Source: Stentor roeselii (lineage: Eukaryota; Ciliophora; Heterotrichea; Heterotrichida; Stentoridae). From it: a stretch of DNA of 64,000 bases. Positions 10,466-19,957 of the stretch are shown piece by piece. Below the pieces are notes generated by a model. It was not told where the DNA came from, searched no databases, and was given only the letters and a program-made list of their open reading frames with translations. Where the stretch lies: the NCBI GenBank assembly GCA_006503475.1, contig RSEH01000116.1, positions 80,519 through 144,518 on the forward strand. Direction: 5' to 3'. A program made the translations under genes and the position numbers. The number at the start of each line of letters is the position of its first letter. Positions within the stretch are counted from its first letter, which is position 1.

Positions 10466-11536
10466 ATGGACCCAGACCATGACCTAGGGGTGAAAATTCC
10501 CGCTGATCTTATAATAAAAGAATTCGAGTGCCCAGTTTGTTTCAGCACATTATCCGAATCTATGATGACTAAATGCGGACACATCTTCTGCAAGGCTTGC
10601 ATTGAAGAATGTCTGAATCGTCGTCATGAATGCCCGAACTGCAAACAAGAAACTCAGATAAAAGATGTGATTCCTAACTACACCCTCGATAAAATCATCA
10701 GAACTGTACTTGAAGAAAAGGAAAAAGCAGCTAAAGAGTACTATGAGTCAATGTGCATTCTATCTAAAGTTGATTCTTCTTCGTCTAGCCCTATAGAAAT
10801 CATCTTTAAGCAGAATATGCGGCAAAGTTTTCTGGATTTCGAAAAATATTTCGAGGATCTAAGAAACCGAAATAAAATCTTGAAAAATAAACTGAAAAGT
10901 CAAGATTTGTCTAGTCAGGACCTTGCGAAAAGACTTGAAGAGTTAGATGAGACTTACAATATGTCTTGTCAAATGATAGTTGAATCCTTTGACAAACACA
11001 TGAAATCCGTCGCTCCTTCTCCAGACCTACTACCTCTAAGAGTCTTTATAAAAGTCCCTAAAAAAAACGCAGTAATGGACGTATATCTTCCGAGAACCCA
11101 TACAACATACGACATAAAGCAAATAATCCACGATCATTTCATAGCAAAAGGAGAAATCGTTGTCAGCATCTCAGACGGTAGTTTTATTTTGCATAACAAT
11201 TTCAAAGAAGGATGCATTGAAAGTATAGGAGACGGGCCAATCGGTGCATATGACATAGTTTCCGGAAACACGATATTTTTTGATGGTGAAGTTTTACTAA
11301 AGAGTGACGAGCCAAAAGAGTGTTTTACGAAAGGATTTCTGAAAGGAATGGGAATGAAAACCAACTATTTTTCTTGTGCAACTTGCAATACCAACTGGAT
11401 CTGCGAGGCCTGCTCTCAAGGTTGCCATCAAGGTCACAACATCAGTTCAGCAGTTCCAAACCACGAGCCTACCTGGGCCTGTTGTTACTGCGTGAAAAAA
11501 GGACTTTGCCGTATCCCAAACAACAAAAAAAAATAG
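10466..11536 (+). CDS. RING-finger protein with C-terminal UBR-type zinc box (probable E3 ubiquitin ligase)
   Basis: 356 residues. A C3HC4 RING lies at the N terminus: C22, C25, C37, H39, C42, C45, C56 and C59 (ECPVC...CGHIFCKAC...CPNC), typical of ubiquitin ligases. Residues about 95-180 are helical and probably coiled coil. Residues about 195-275 (FIKVPKKNAVMDVYLPRTH...IKQIIHDHF) look like a ubiquitin-like or similar small beta fold. The C-terminal 70 residues carry a Cys/His cluster, CATCNTNWICEACSQGCHQG then ACCYCVKKGLC, with the spacing of a UBR box or similar. UBR boxes read N-terminal degrons, so it may be an N-degron ligase with an unusual domain order. The start follows GAGCTTATATA. 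The stop lies 5 bp from that of the convergent gene. Confidence 0.75.
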   Translation: MDPDHDLGVKIPADLIIKEFECPVCFSTLSESMMTKCGHIFCKACIEECLNRRHECPNCKQETQIKDVIPNYTLDKIIRTVLEEKEKAAKEYYESMCILSKVDSSSSSPIEIIFKQNMRQSFLDFEKYFEDLRNRNKILKNKLKSQDLSSQDLAKRLEELDETYNMSCQMIVESFDKHMKSVAPSPDLLPLRVFIKVPKKNAVMDVYLPRTHTTYDIKQIIHDHFIAKGEIVVSISDGSFILHNNFKEGCIESIGDGPIGAYDIVSGNTIFFDGEVLLKSDEPKECFTKGFLKGMGMKTNYFSCATCNTNWICEACSQGCHQGHNISSAVPNHEPTWACCYCVKKGLCRIPNNKKK

Positions 11537-11541
11537 TCTAA

Positions 11542-12684
11542 TTACAACGAAACTAATATCTTATCAGTGAACTCAGCAAGTACTCTTAAAATCGACTCAG
11601 CTAACCAGTTCTGAGTATTTTCTGACTGAGAGTCCTGGTCGTTTACTTCCACGTATTCAGAGATGACGTTTACCATCTGATCCGAGGCGTTTTTGTATTC
11701 TTTCGCGATTTTTTCCTTGGTTTTTCCCTTGCCTTCATTTTTTTTCAAGGTTTTCATGGATATATGTGACTCTGAAAAATTTGTCCTTGCCATGAACTGT
11801 TGTTTTATTCTTTGAATTCTTTTGTTTTCTCTTTCTTGCCACATCTGGTTTAGTTTATAAAAAATAGAAAGAACTGCATTTGAAGTCACAGCGTCGTTTT
11901 TACTTTTAAAGTCCTCTAAAGCGAAGTAAATCGGTTTAGGAATCCAGTTGCTTGTAAAAGATTGATTCGCTGGGCAGGTTTGTTTTCCACATTTTGTTTT
12001 ATTTTTAAAGAAACTCAGACCATTCGAGTCTTGAACCAGGTTTTTGAACTCTGCAGCTTCAGAAAATTCGATTTTTTCGATTTTCTGGAAAAGTTGTTGA
12101 TTTTCTTCATGAAGTCTGAGGTTTTCCTTACAAATCTTCGGGAATTTCAAGATAAATTCTTTGGTTTTTTGAATTCCTTGGTTTGGGTCAAGGGTTTCTT
12201 TTGTGCATGACCTTGGAAGTTGAATCGATTTGAATAAAATTTTGATTTTTTTTGAAAGTTTCAAAGAATGTCGGCGATGTTCGAGACTTTCTTCGTTAGT
12301 CATTCGAAGGATTTCAAGAAGTCTTTGAATTTCAATTTGTTGAAGTTGTTTGGATTTTTCTTGATTCTGGAAAACTTGAGAAGACTGTTCTTGTTGAGTG
12401 AAAATTTTTAAGTTTAAAGTCGTGATTTCTTGACGAAGTTGAATAATTTCTTGATTTAGAAGTGATTTTGACTTTGACTCTTGTTTCAGTTTTTCTTTTA
12501 AGTCTTCTGTTTGAAATATTGAGTCTTTTAACTGTTGAGTTACTTTATCTCGTTCTTCTGATACTTGAATTAAGTATTTTTCCAGATACGCTACAGTTTT
12601 TTTTAACTCCAGGATTTCTTGTTTGTTCATCGAGGACTTAAAAGACTGTCGTGATCGAGGGTTGCTTGAACTTCGATATTCCAT
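11542..12684 (-). CDS. Coiled-coil protein, unknown
   Basis: 380 residues. After a basic, Ser-rich 20-residue head, residues about 22-140 form a long coiled coil (heptads in LELKKTVAYLEKYLIQV, and so on). A second helical stretch lies at about 185-225, and there is a CGKQTCPANQ segment near 250. The rest is polar. No catalytic motif, signal peptide or membrane segment is present. Proteins of this type in ciliates are often basal-body or cortical components, but nothing here proves that. The start follows TTTAAAT. It is divergent from the secreted-protein gene at 12752, with 67 bp between ATGs. Confidence 0.6.
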   Translation of the reverse strand: MEYRSSSNPRSRQSFKSSMNKQEILELKKTVAYLEKYLIQVSEERDKVTQQLKDSIFQTEDLKEKLKQESKSKSLLNQEIIQLRQEITTLNLKIFTQQEQSSQVFQNQEKSKQLQQIEIQRLLEILRMTNEESLEHRRHSLKLSKKIKILFKSIQLPRSCTKETLDPNQGIQKTKEFILKFPKICKENLRLHEENQQLFQKIEKIEFSEAAEFKNLVQDSNGLSFFKNKTKCGKQTCPANQSFTSNWIPKPIYFALEDFKSKNDAVTSNAVLSIFYKLNQMWQERENKRIQRIKQQFMARTNFSESHISMKTLKKNEGKGKTKEKIAKEYKNASDQMVNVISEYVEVNDQDSQSENTQNWLAESILRVLAEFTDKILVSL

Positions 12685-12751
12685 ATTTAAAACAAGAAGA
12701 AACCTTTCTAAGACTGATTCATTAAAATAATCATAAAAGTCTTGAGTTATA

Positions 12752-13411
12752 ATGAATTATTTTTACCTTTTGCTTTTTATTGTCAAGGCTTCAGTTTGTC
12801 CTTCTTATCAATGTTCTGAACTTCCTGAGACTATCTGCATGTCTTGGTCAGAAGGAGTCATTTTTCTCAACTCAAAAGGATGCCCATCGAAAAACGTTTG
12901 CAGTTTACAGAAAGCGATGATTGACTACGCCTTGAACCCTCAGTCAGGGTCTTATTCTTGTGAGTCAAGCGGGTCTTCAGATGTGGTCACCGGGTATAAT
13001 TATTGCGGAAAAGACTTGAAGTATAAGAAAAAACTGAGAAAAGGAGACTTTCCCAAAGAATGCTCTCAAGAAGGGTTTTCAGATCAAAGCTGCTTGTTGG
13101 AAGATGGAAGTTTTTTGGAGTGTCGATGTGGAATGCAGTCGAAACTTTTTTGTAGTCCCAATCCGGATTCAGAGGTTTTTGAGGATTATTGGAAAGAGTG
13201 TGAAAATGATGATTTTATCGTTGAAGCTCAATTTTTTAACTATTATAAGACCTGGTTCGAGTATTATGTTGAGTACCAGTCAGCTGCTACTTGTGCCAAA
13301 GGACTGTTTAAAGAATTTAGTATCATTAGTTCTAAGGTGCCTTCAAGTGAATCATCTGGTGGGTTTTTGGTCACTCCTGTGATGTTTTTTATTATAAGTT
13401 ATAATTATTAG
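12752..13411 (+). CDS. Secreted Cys-rich surface protein, possibly GPI-anchored
   Basis: 219 residues. The N terminus is a clear signal peptide (MNYFYLLLFIVKASVC). The mature part holds many Cys in short loops (CPSYQCSELPETICMSW, CSLQKAM, CSQEGFSDQSC, CRCGMQSKLFC), as in extracellular disulfide-rich proteins. The C terminus is a Ser/Gly spacer (SSESSGG) followed by a hydrophobic end (FLVTPVMFFIISYNY), the layout of a GPI-attachment signal. Probably displayed on the cell surface; no named family was recognised. The ATG follows GAGTTATA. Confidence 0.65.
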   Translation: MNYFYLLLFIVKASVCPSYQCSELPETICMSWSEGVIFLNSKGCPSKNVCSLQKAMIDYALNPQSGSYSCESSGSSDVVTGYNYCGKDLKYKKKLRKGDFPKECSQEGFSDQSCLLEDGSFLECRCGMQSKLFCSPNPDSEVFEDYWKECENDDFIVEAQFFNYYKTWFEYYVEYQSAATCAKGLFKEFSIISSKVPSSESSGGFLVTPVMFFIISYNY

Positions 13412-13439
13412 GCTTTTTTATGAATTGCAAAGGTGCTTC

Positions 13440-13562
13440 ATGTCTGTAAATGAGAATTTCTGTGAATTAAGGAATCGGGATGAAGAAGGTAACTATTTAA
13501 ATGACCAGCTGAGGTTGTTCAAGTCTACTCCTTCGAAATCGATTCGTATTGTTTCCAGTTGA
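13440..13562 (+). CDS. Possible 40-residue small ORF
   Basis: An ATG 28 bp after the previous stop opens a 40-codon frame with codon use like the neighbours (MSVNENFCELRNRDEEGNYL...). It is polar with one Cys and no known family. It may be a small gene, the remnant of one, or chance. The A/T box usually seen before starts is missing, which lowers confidence. Confidence 0.25.
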   Translation: MSVNENFCELRNRDEEGNYLNDQLRLFKSTPSKSIRIVSS

Positions 13563-13575
13563 TGTTGGGTAAAAT

Positions 13576-14490
13576 CTAGTTAGGCCCTTTAATATGGGAT
13601 ACTTTGTATATACGATGTGAACAGCTACTTCTGCTTGAAATTCTTGTAAACAGGGCAGGCGAAGCAGGTTTTCCATCTATCCACACTGAAAAATTCTTAC
13701 TTTGCACTGAGGGGCAGCCAATGTTGAACTGCTTGTCACACATAAAGGCTACAACTGTACTGAACTTATTTCCTTTCAACTTACATTCGTAACCTCCTGA
13801 GTACTTCAAAGAGAACCCCATCCTCTCATCTCATCAATTTCTTGAATTTCTTCAAGTTTTCATCAAAGATTCACTATTTTTTAATGTATCGGTATTTTTC
13901 TGAATGGATTGTACTGACCAGTTTAGACTGGCCGATTCTAAGTCGATTTTCAGCTCTAATTCTTGGAGACCTTCTGGTGAATCGATTTCAAACTGCTTTC
14001 AAATGGTTTCTCTATTGTTAGGTAGCTAAATATCCTATTTCTGTTTACTTTTAGATGTAGTCCTAGTTTTGTCTGATGGCTCCAGGTCTATCTTTCGGTA
14101 AATCATGGAAATTTTCCCAGTTTTAATAAGATTTAGTTAAAATTTCAGGATACATTTTAGTTCTTTTTTGTTTGAAGGGTTTTCAGTATTAAAAACCAGA
14201 TTCACAGATCAAGAAGATATCTTTAAAGATCACTTCTCCATTTTAAGAGGGTAAAAAGGATTGATTAATAAGTGAGTGCATCACCTTCGACCAAGAAAAG
14301 TCTTCAGTTCTTCATCTTACAAGTTCTACTTAATTTGGAGTACCACTTGGGCATTTCTTGAAATCCGATTGTGAGTCTTGGAGATTTAAATAAGGGTCAG
14401 GGTAACAACAATCATCGTATTTCACATTTTCGTTAACTTTCATATTCTCTTGAGAAAAATTATAATTTTGCGAAACCCGAGATTTTTGAA
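13576..14490 (-). pseudogene. Decayed gene with an MRH (mannose-6-phosphate receptor homology)-like end
   Basis: The last part (13821-13576) encodes YSGGYECKLKGNKFSTVVAF then MCD and later a CPS and a CSH segment, resembling an MRH domain as in lysosomal sorting receptors or glucosidase II beta. Upstream on the same strand are coding-like pieces in shifting frames: FEIDSPEGLQELELKIDLES (about 13965-13905), DENLKKFKKLMR, IYRKIDLEPSDKTRTTSKSK (about 14105-14045) and KVNENVKYDDCCYPDP (about 14440-14390). They are broken by stops that no 15-nt intron removes. Between 13880 and 13821 three TGA codons lie in frame with the MRH part. I read this as one decayed gene, but two relics or a gene with unusual introns remain possible. 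Confidence 0.4.
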
Positions 14491-14556
14491 TTGTGTAAGT
14501 TCAATAACTTTTCACATCAAAATCAAAATGCCAACCCCAAAAAAAAAAAATCATTA

Positions 14557-16614
14557 TCAACTATTTAAAAACTCTTTAAAAACTTTCAGTTCTTTTTCCC
14601 GATGATCCTTGATGCGTTTTTCAAGTTTATTTTTAGTTTCAATCCAATCAGGAGTAGAATCAAAAAAAAACACCAGTTGTTTTGAGTTTCCAATAGAAAT
14701 AACTAAAACATTAGGTTCAGGCCTATCAAAAATGATGATTTTCTGGTACTTAGAGACTTCTTCAACATAGACAACAGTAGCATTATAGTTAGTTGTAGCC
14801 AATATGAACAAATAAGGATCATCAATGATATACTTCAAATTTTTATAATGCCCTTCAAATATTTTAATCATTTTGCGATTCTGCAAAATCCCTTCATTAG
14901 TAGAATAAGCCTCTCCAGGCTTAACATCATAATCGACCTTCTGAACCAAAGGGTAACTTTCAGCGGCGTCATTTCCACTCATCATTCTTCCAAGTTTCCT
15001 AAAAAGCAACAAAAGTCTCAGTTCAGTTCGAATCGAGTCTTCTTCAGTCCTGTTCCTTCGATGTTGAAGAGGAATCATCGAGTTGGCCTCATCAAGAGAA
15101 GGCAAAATATAATTCAAAGGAAGGTCAAGACTTTCATTCCATTTTAAAGACCTGATGAAAGTCCATTCTTGCTCGAATTTACTTAAAATGTCTTCCGATT
15201 GTTTCGCTTGAATCGCTGAGCAAATCGTTTCCACATGAATTGATCTTGCTTTCTCCGCAGTTTCAAGCAACTTCGACTTGTTTATCATTGAAAAGTTTGA
15301 TTTAAACAAGAGCCAAAACAACCTGCAGGTCAAAAAACATGAAAAAAAACGCAGTTCTTCTTCTGCTAGAAGAATAGTTGAGAGGATTTCAGTTAAAATC
15401 ATTGAAAGTCTTTCACCTTCCAGCTCTGGGTGGCTGAAGAAGCCTTCTAGGGAATGGTGGAAGACTGACTGAAGAATGGAAAGACTTAAACCGATTAAAT
15501 TGTCTTCTTTGCATCGAAGAAAGCTAAGAAGAGTCGCTGAGATGTCATTCGGGCTGGTTTCTGAGGACTTGGCCAGAACTGGTCCTGCCCTATTAGGAGG
15601 CTGTCTGAGAACATTCAAAAAGCTACTCGGGATATTGTTTTTAAACAGCAAAAGCAAAAGTTCATTGTAAAAATCTTGATAGTTTATCACACTCAGCATG
15701 TGAGACAAGGCGAATAACGCGATTGACATGGAAATATGATGCGGTTTCGGCTTGGCTTCAATTATACTAGCGGCCAGTACAGGAAGAACTAACAACTTTA
15801 AAAGTAAATCACAAAGTTTCGCATTAAAAGCAGGAACGTTTAGTTCAAAGATATCATTGATATGATACAACAAATCGTCAAATTCCGAAATGACCTGTTC
15901 GAGTTTTCCTAAACTTTCTGCGACTTTTGCTGTTTTTTCAACATTTAGAATACTTTCCTTTAAATTGCTGATGAGGTTTAAAAAAAAGCCTGATTCCCAA
16001 ATGAAATTCTGAATTTCTTCATCATTCGCTGTTTAAGTCTTACCTGTCAGTACTTTTAACACGACGTTCCTTGAACCTGTTCTGATAAGTGGCTCAGAGT
16101 GGTAAAAAAACATCATGGCGCCTGTGAAGAGAGAAAAGTGGTTGTTTTTGATGTAGTTTTCCAGTTGTTTTAAAGAAACGTTGACTGAGAGTCCTTTGAT
16201 GAGAGACATGTAGTTTTCTATGATTTCTTCATCAGTGAAATCGAATGGGTGTGAAAGGATCTGGATGTAAAAAGGTGAATTCAACAGTGAATCGATATTT
16301 GATGGATTTTTTAAGTTGTGGATTAGAAGAGTGCTTGATTGAAGCACTTGGATCACTATTGACTTTTCGAACTCTTGTGATAAGAGACAGGAGTAGGTGT
16401 CTAGGGTTTTAAACGACATGAAAAGACTGAATGGAAAGTACTCAAAAAAATTGATGTTGTTCTGCTCACTCCAGACTAATGCTTCTGTTATTGTTGTTAT
16501 GATACGGATTAGATGGCTCTTGTTTATTAGAGTTGCAGTTTTGTTGGAATTTAAGTACTCGAGAAGTCTCCTTTGTTTTATTTACATGAAATCTTCGTCG
16601 GTGTATTTAGACAT
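14557..16614 (-). CDS. CLEC16A: CLEC16A/GOP-1/TT9-family FPL-domain protein
   Basis: 675 residues in three exons (16614-16586, 16570-16044, 16028-14557). The first exon has only 29 nt (MSKYTDEDF). Residues about 20-170 match the FPL domain: ALVWSEQNNINFFEYF, then SHPFDFTDEEIIENYMSLIK, then LSVNVSLKQLE and FSLFTGAMMFFYHSEPLIR, the family's FDF..EE....Y...LK.LS pattern and its HxE..VR end. CLEC16A and relatives act on endosome-lysosome traffic and mitophagy through membrane-linked HOPS/E3 contexts. The C-terminal half is helical and diverged. It ends TGA TAA. The total coding length of 2028 nt divides by three only with both introns removed in frame. Confidence 0.85.
16029..16043 (-). other. 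15-nt intron 2 of CLEC16A homologue
   Basis: Coding strand GTAAGACTTAAACAG, phase 1, between VLKVLT and NDEEIQ. Retention reads AAG ACT TAA and stops. Confidence 0.88.
16571..16585 (-). other. 15-nt intron 1 of CLEC16A homologue
   Basis: Coding strand GTAAATAAAACAAAG, phase 2, splitting the codon AT|G. Retention would create TAA at once. Confidence 0.85.
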
Positions 16615-17134
16615 TTATGGAAGAAGTTTGGGTTTTGAATGATGAGGGTTAGAGTTTTTTGGTTTTAAAATGATTTTATACCTTCCTCAGAATTTTATAA
16701 TAATGTGAAGATGTCTATTATATATTATTTTAAATTTGATCACAATTGTATGTTTTTTTATTTTTCAGGATTTTTTGTCACTTATCAATATTTTATTAAT
16801 TTAGAATTTTGTCTTTCTGAAAGGTTTCTCAAAGATTCTAATTGTTTTTTTTTTTTGACTGTGAATATTTTGAAATTATTCATTTTGAAGATTTACATTT
16901 TAGCACCATCAATAGTTAGATTAACGTCTATTTTATCAGTTAGGGCTTAGATTTCATGAAAATCTAAAGATAAGCAATGATTTCATCTCTTGTCTCATAT
17001 TATTCAGTAGTAATTACTAAAATAAGTAAACTTTTATTGTGGAAATCAATTCTCCCAGAAATAAACCCAAAAAAATTTCAACATGATTTTTAATCCTAAA
17101 CTAACCCAGCTGATTCAAGCTAATTATCTAGTAA
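16615..17134. other. Intergenic region between divergent genes (520 bp)
   Basis: Very AT-rich. An 81-codon frame (16705-16950, +) lacks a good ATG and is mostly Phe/Ile/Leu/Tyr, as AT-rich non-coding DNA gives by chance. It holds a 10-T run near 16846. It presumably carries the promoters of the CLEC16A homologue and the 5-phosphatase. No conserved site was recognised. Confidence 0.5.
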
Positions 17135-19024
17135 ATGGAAACAATCAAATCCTTGTTAAGAAACACTGAAACAAGTAAAGAAGTAACTTCCACTCAGCAT
17201 TCACGAGGTAAGCTAAAACAAAACTCAAGCTACAAATCAGTTCAATTTTTCATAGTCCAAAACAAAGAAAAGCCATACGAGCAAGCGTAATTCAAACAAA
17301 GTATATACATAATAAAGTCCAAGTCTTTATTCCGAAAGCCAAAAGTGATGTTAATCCTTCCACTGACCTTAGAGCTAAAGATCTATTCTCAAAACTCTCC
17401 ATTCACATTCACCTGGGGCAATTCAAACCATTTCATCTGCGAGGTGCTAATAAATGACTCTTTCATATCCCTTGCACGTGAACACGTCGGAGCTTATTCC
17501 AGGTACCAAGAAGAAGCATTTTACTTAGGCTCCTCTCAGCACAAATGGATCTGGTTTTACGAACAGTTCATTCCAAGCTTCATGCACAAGTCCTCCGGCA
17601 TCGTCGAGAGAAAAAGCAGTCTTTCCTTCGACCATTACGGAAAATCACTGATGGACGCTTTTGTAAACGGCGAGCTTCGACAGAAAGAAGAACAATTCAC
17701 AAGTAAAAAAAGACTCGACTTGGTCATCTTGACTTGGAACGTCGCCGGGTTCTCTCCTCGTGGAAACTTGGAAGAATGGGTTAATTGTGAAGGTTTTTTC
17801 GAAAAGGACTCTGGAGAGTCAAATGAAAGACTGACAGAGCCTGATGTTATTATTTTTGCTTTACAGGAAATGTGTGAACTTACGAAAATCCTTGGAGACC
17901 CTGTAAGAGAAGCTGAATGGGTCAGGTATTTAATGTGCCAGGCTTGTAAGGTGTATGGCGATGGCTACACGATTTTGCATAAGTCTTCATTGGTTGGGCT
18001 GATCAGTCTTGTTCTGATAAAAAATCAACTGGCTTCACTTGTTGAAAACCCTGCAGAACAACAGGTGAAACTAGGTCTAAAAGGCTTTGCAGGAAATAAA
18101 GGAGCTTTAGGTTTTCGTTTTGATTTACTTGGAAGTAGTTTATGTTTCATCAACTCTCACCTGGCATCTCAAAAGCAGAACTTTAAACTTCGTAATGAAA
18201 ACGTGGTGCATATCACGAGAAACATGAAATTTTCTCTCGACAAGTCAACTTTAAGCTTATACGAACATGACTACATCTTCTGGTACGGCGACTTGAACTA
18301 CCGTTTAGACTGTTTATCAACTGAAAAAATCATCAAGTTGATAACAGCGAAGAACTTTGAAGAATGTCTTTCATTTGATCAGCTGAGCAGAGCGAAGCAA
18401 GAAGAAGGGGTCTTAAGACAGTTCAGTGAAGGTAAAATAAATTTTTTACCAACTTTCAAATATCTCGTCGGGTCGAACCAGCATAACGTCCGAAGAGACC
18501 CTGCCTGGTGCGACCGTATCTTGTGGAGTGGCAACGCGACTCAAAAGGCTTATGGCTCAGTTGACAAGATTCGCATCAGTGATCATAAACCAGTCTTCGC
18601 AGTCTTCACTATTTTACTGAAAAAAAAAGACTTTAATAAAATGAGCATGGTTCGAGATGATATTTGTCGTGAAATTGATGAGAAACTTAAACAGGCTGTT
18701 CCAAAGACGGAAATATCGGAATCGGTTCTTTGTTTTGGAATTGCTCGAATGCATGAAAGGAATTTGAATACTATGAGCATTAGAAATACGGGAAAGGCGG
18801 TTGCTGAGTTTGATGTGCATTTTGAGGATTGGGTGGAAGTCACACCTCGACACTACTTGATGAGTCCGGAAGAATGTGTTACTTTGAAAGTTGCTTTAGT
18901 GCTTAATACTAGGTTTTTCAAGGTTTTTAGGGAGAAAGGAGAAGAAATGGACAGGTATATCAAGATCTCGGTGAAAAATGGAATCGAGTATTTTATTGGA
19001 CTACAGTTTGAAGTGATTGAGTAG
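17135..19024 (+). CDS. Inositol polyphosphate 5-phosphatase (INPP5B/OCRL-like)
   Basis: 624 residues in two exons (17135-17286, 17302-19024). The GTG/ATG at 17345/17348 is internal: the frame continues upstream across a 15-nt intron to METIKSLLRNTETSKE. The phosphatase removes the 5-phosphate from phosphoinositides or soluble inositol phosphates. All key motifs are visible in order: TWNVAG, FALQEM, GNKGALGFRF, INSHLAS, WYGDLNYRLD, PTFKY, PAWCDRILW and SDHKPVFA. The C-terminal 120 residues (FGIARMHERNLNTMSIRNTG...) look like the ASH domain that follows the catalytic core in OCRL and INPP5B. No RhoGAP domain follows, so it is shorter than those proteins. The N-terminal 150 residues may be a PH-like domain. 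Likely acts on endosomal or ciliary membranes. Confidence 0.88.
17287..17301 (+). other. 15-nt intron (5-phosphatase)
   Basis: Reads GTAATTCAAACAAAG, phase 2 (GC|T). Retention creates TAA. Its removal joins EKPYEQA to IYIIKSKS in the phosphatase frame. Confidence 0.82.
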
Positions 19025-19060
19025 AGGTTGTGAATTCCTTCAGTTAAACTAAGATTTTAT

Positions 19061-19441
19061 TCAATATGCAAAATACTCTTCTTCTCGACTATTCGGGTCT
19101 TCATAGCACCCTGCTGGTCCTTTTCGCCACCTTTCATCAAGATTTTTGATAGAGCAGGAGAATTGCGGTTTATTCAGCATTTGGTTCACAATATTATGCA
19201 TTTGACAGAGCCAAATTGACAACTCAACTCTAGAATCAACTTTCGCTGGGTGTTCTTTTAAAAGACGCTGAAAGTTCTCAGCACATGGACGACAAGGGTA
19301 CGCGTAAGGAAAGGTCTCGAAGAAGTCTTGAAAGGAACGCTTTTGCTTTTCTGAAGGATGCTCTGGACTATGGGCAGCGATACTGTGCAAGAGACTCCAA
19401 GTATTGTTTCCAATCTCAGGCTTACTGTAGGGACAGTTCAT
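19061..19441 (-). CDS. Erv1/ALR-type FAD-linked sulfhydryl oxidase
   Basis: 126 residues. Erv1/ALR enzymes bind FAD and pass electrons from substrate thiols to oxygen or cytochrome c, forming disulfides; in mitochondria they reoxidise Mia40. Family features visible are NTWSLLHSIAAHSPEHPS at the start of the four-helix bundle, the redox pair C50-x2-C53 (YPCRPCAENF), the helix with WLCQMHNIVNQ, and the structural pair C79-x16-C96. The length fits the bare Erv domain, with only a short CP-containing head (C3) and no obvious presequence. Mitochondrial intermembrane space is the likely site, by family. It ends in TGA, and its ATG follows AAGATAA. Confidence 0.9.
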   Translation of the reverse strand: MNCPYSKPEIGNNTWSLLHSIAAHSPEHPSEKQKRSFQDFFETFPYAYPCRPCAENFQRLLKEHPAKVDSRVELSIWLCQMHNIVNQMLNKPQFSCSIKNLDERWRKGPAGCYEDPNSREEEYFAY

Positions 19442-19472
19442 TTATCTTTTTTTAGGTTAACCATTATGAGGA

Positions 19473-19949
19473 CTACTTATTTACCACTTCGGTCACTGGA
19501 GAATGGGCTTTTTTGAAACTGAAACAAGAAGTCAGCATCAGAATAGTCTCTAATCCGATAAAGAACAGAAGGAAAATGTTGTTAATAAAATCAGCCCAAA
19601 ACCTTCCTAAACCTTACACAAAAGTCTGAAAAGCAAGATAAAAAACAGCAGATATCAAAGACGGAATAACAAGTCCCAAAAACCACAAACTCGCTGAAAA
19701 CGATTCAGTTTTATTAGCCAAGCTTCCTAAATACCTCATACCCATATGAATTCTAATAAACTGAACAATACTCATCAACAAAACTCCTACAACTTCAGGA
19801 GCCAAGGTATTTGGCGGGTAGTAAAAAGTGGCCGATTTATAGATAAAGATCACAAGAGCCAAGCCGACATAAACACTAGTAAAATAATATTCAAAAAACA
19901 GCAAAGCCTGAAGGTTCAAATTAGACAAAGGTCTTGTTTCAGTTATCAT
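19473..19949 (-). CDS. TMEM216: TMEM216-like ciliary transition-zone membrane protein
   Basis: 153 residues in two exons (19949-19618, 19602-19473); human TMEM216 has 145. Four membrane segments are present. The sequence follows TMEM216 closely in pattern: LNLQALLFFEYYFTSVYVGL, then FIYKSATFYYPPNTLAPEVV, a third helix with IRIHMG, and IPSLISAVFYLAFQTFV before the last helix FINNIFLLFFIGLETILML. TMEM216 belongs to the MKS module of the ciliary transition zone with TMEM17, TMEM67 and others. The last exon is seen only after removing a 15-nt intron, and its match to the human C terminus confirms the splice. The start lies 8 bp from the ATG of the divergent gene. Confidence 0.85.
19603..19617 (-). 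other. 15-nt intron (TMEM216)
   Basis: Coding strand GTAAGGTTTAGGAAG, phase 2, inside codon GT|T. Retention creates TAA, losing the fourth membrane helix. Confidence 0.88.
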
Positions 19950-19957
19950 TAATAATA
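19950..19957. promoter_or_regulatory. 8-bp gap between divergent start codons
   Basis: Only taataata separates the ATG of TMEM216 (minus strand) from the ATG of the next gene (plus strand). Both strands therefore show the usual A/T box directly before ATG. Any core promoter must overlap the two coding regions, or one annotated start must be wrong. Confidence 0.4.

Noticed and set aside
16705-16950. 81-codon + frame between CLEC16A and the 5-phosphatase.
   Set aside because: Starts at GTG, composition is that of translated AT-rich DNA, no A/T box, no family.
17213-17234. GTAAGC...CAAG as a 22-nt intron in the 5-phosphatase.
   Set aside because: The frame is open through it and all other introns here have 15 nt.
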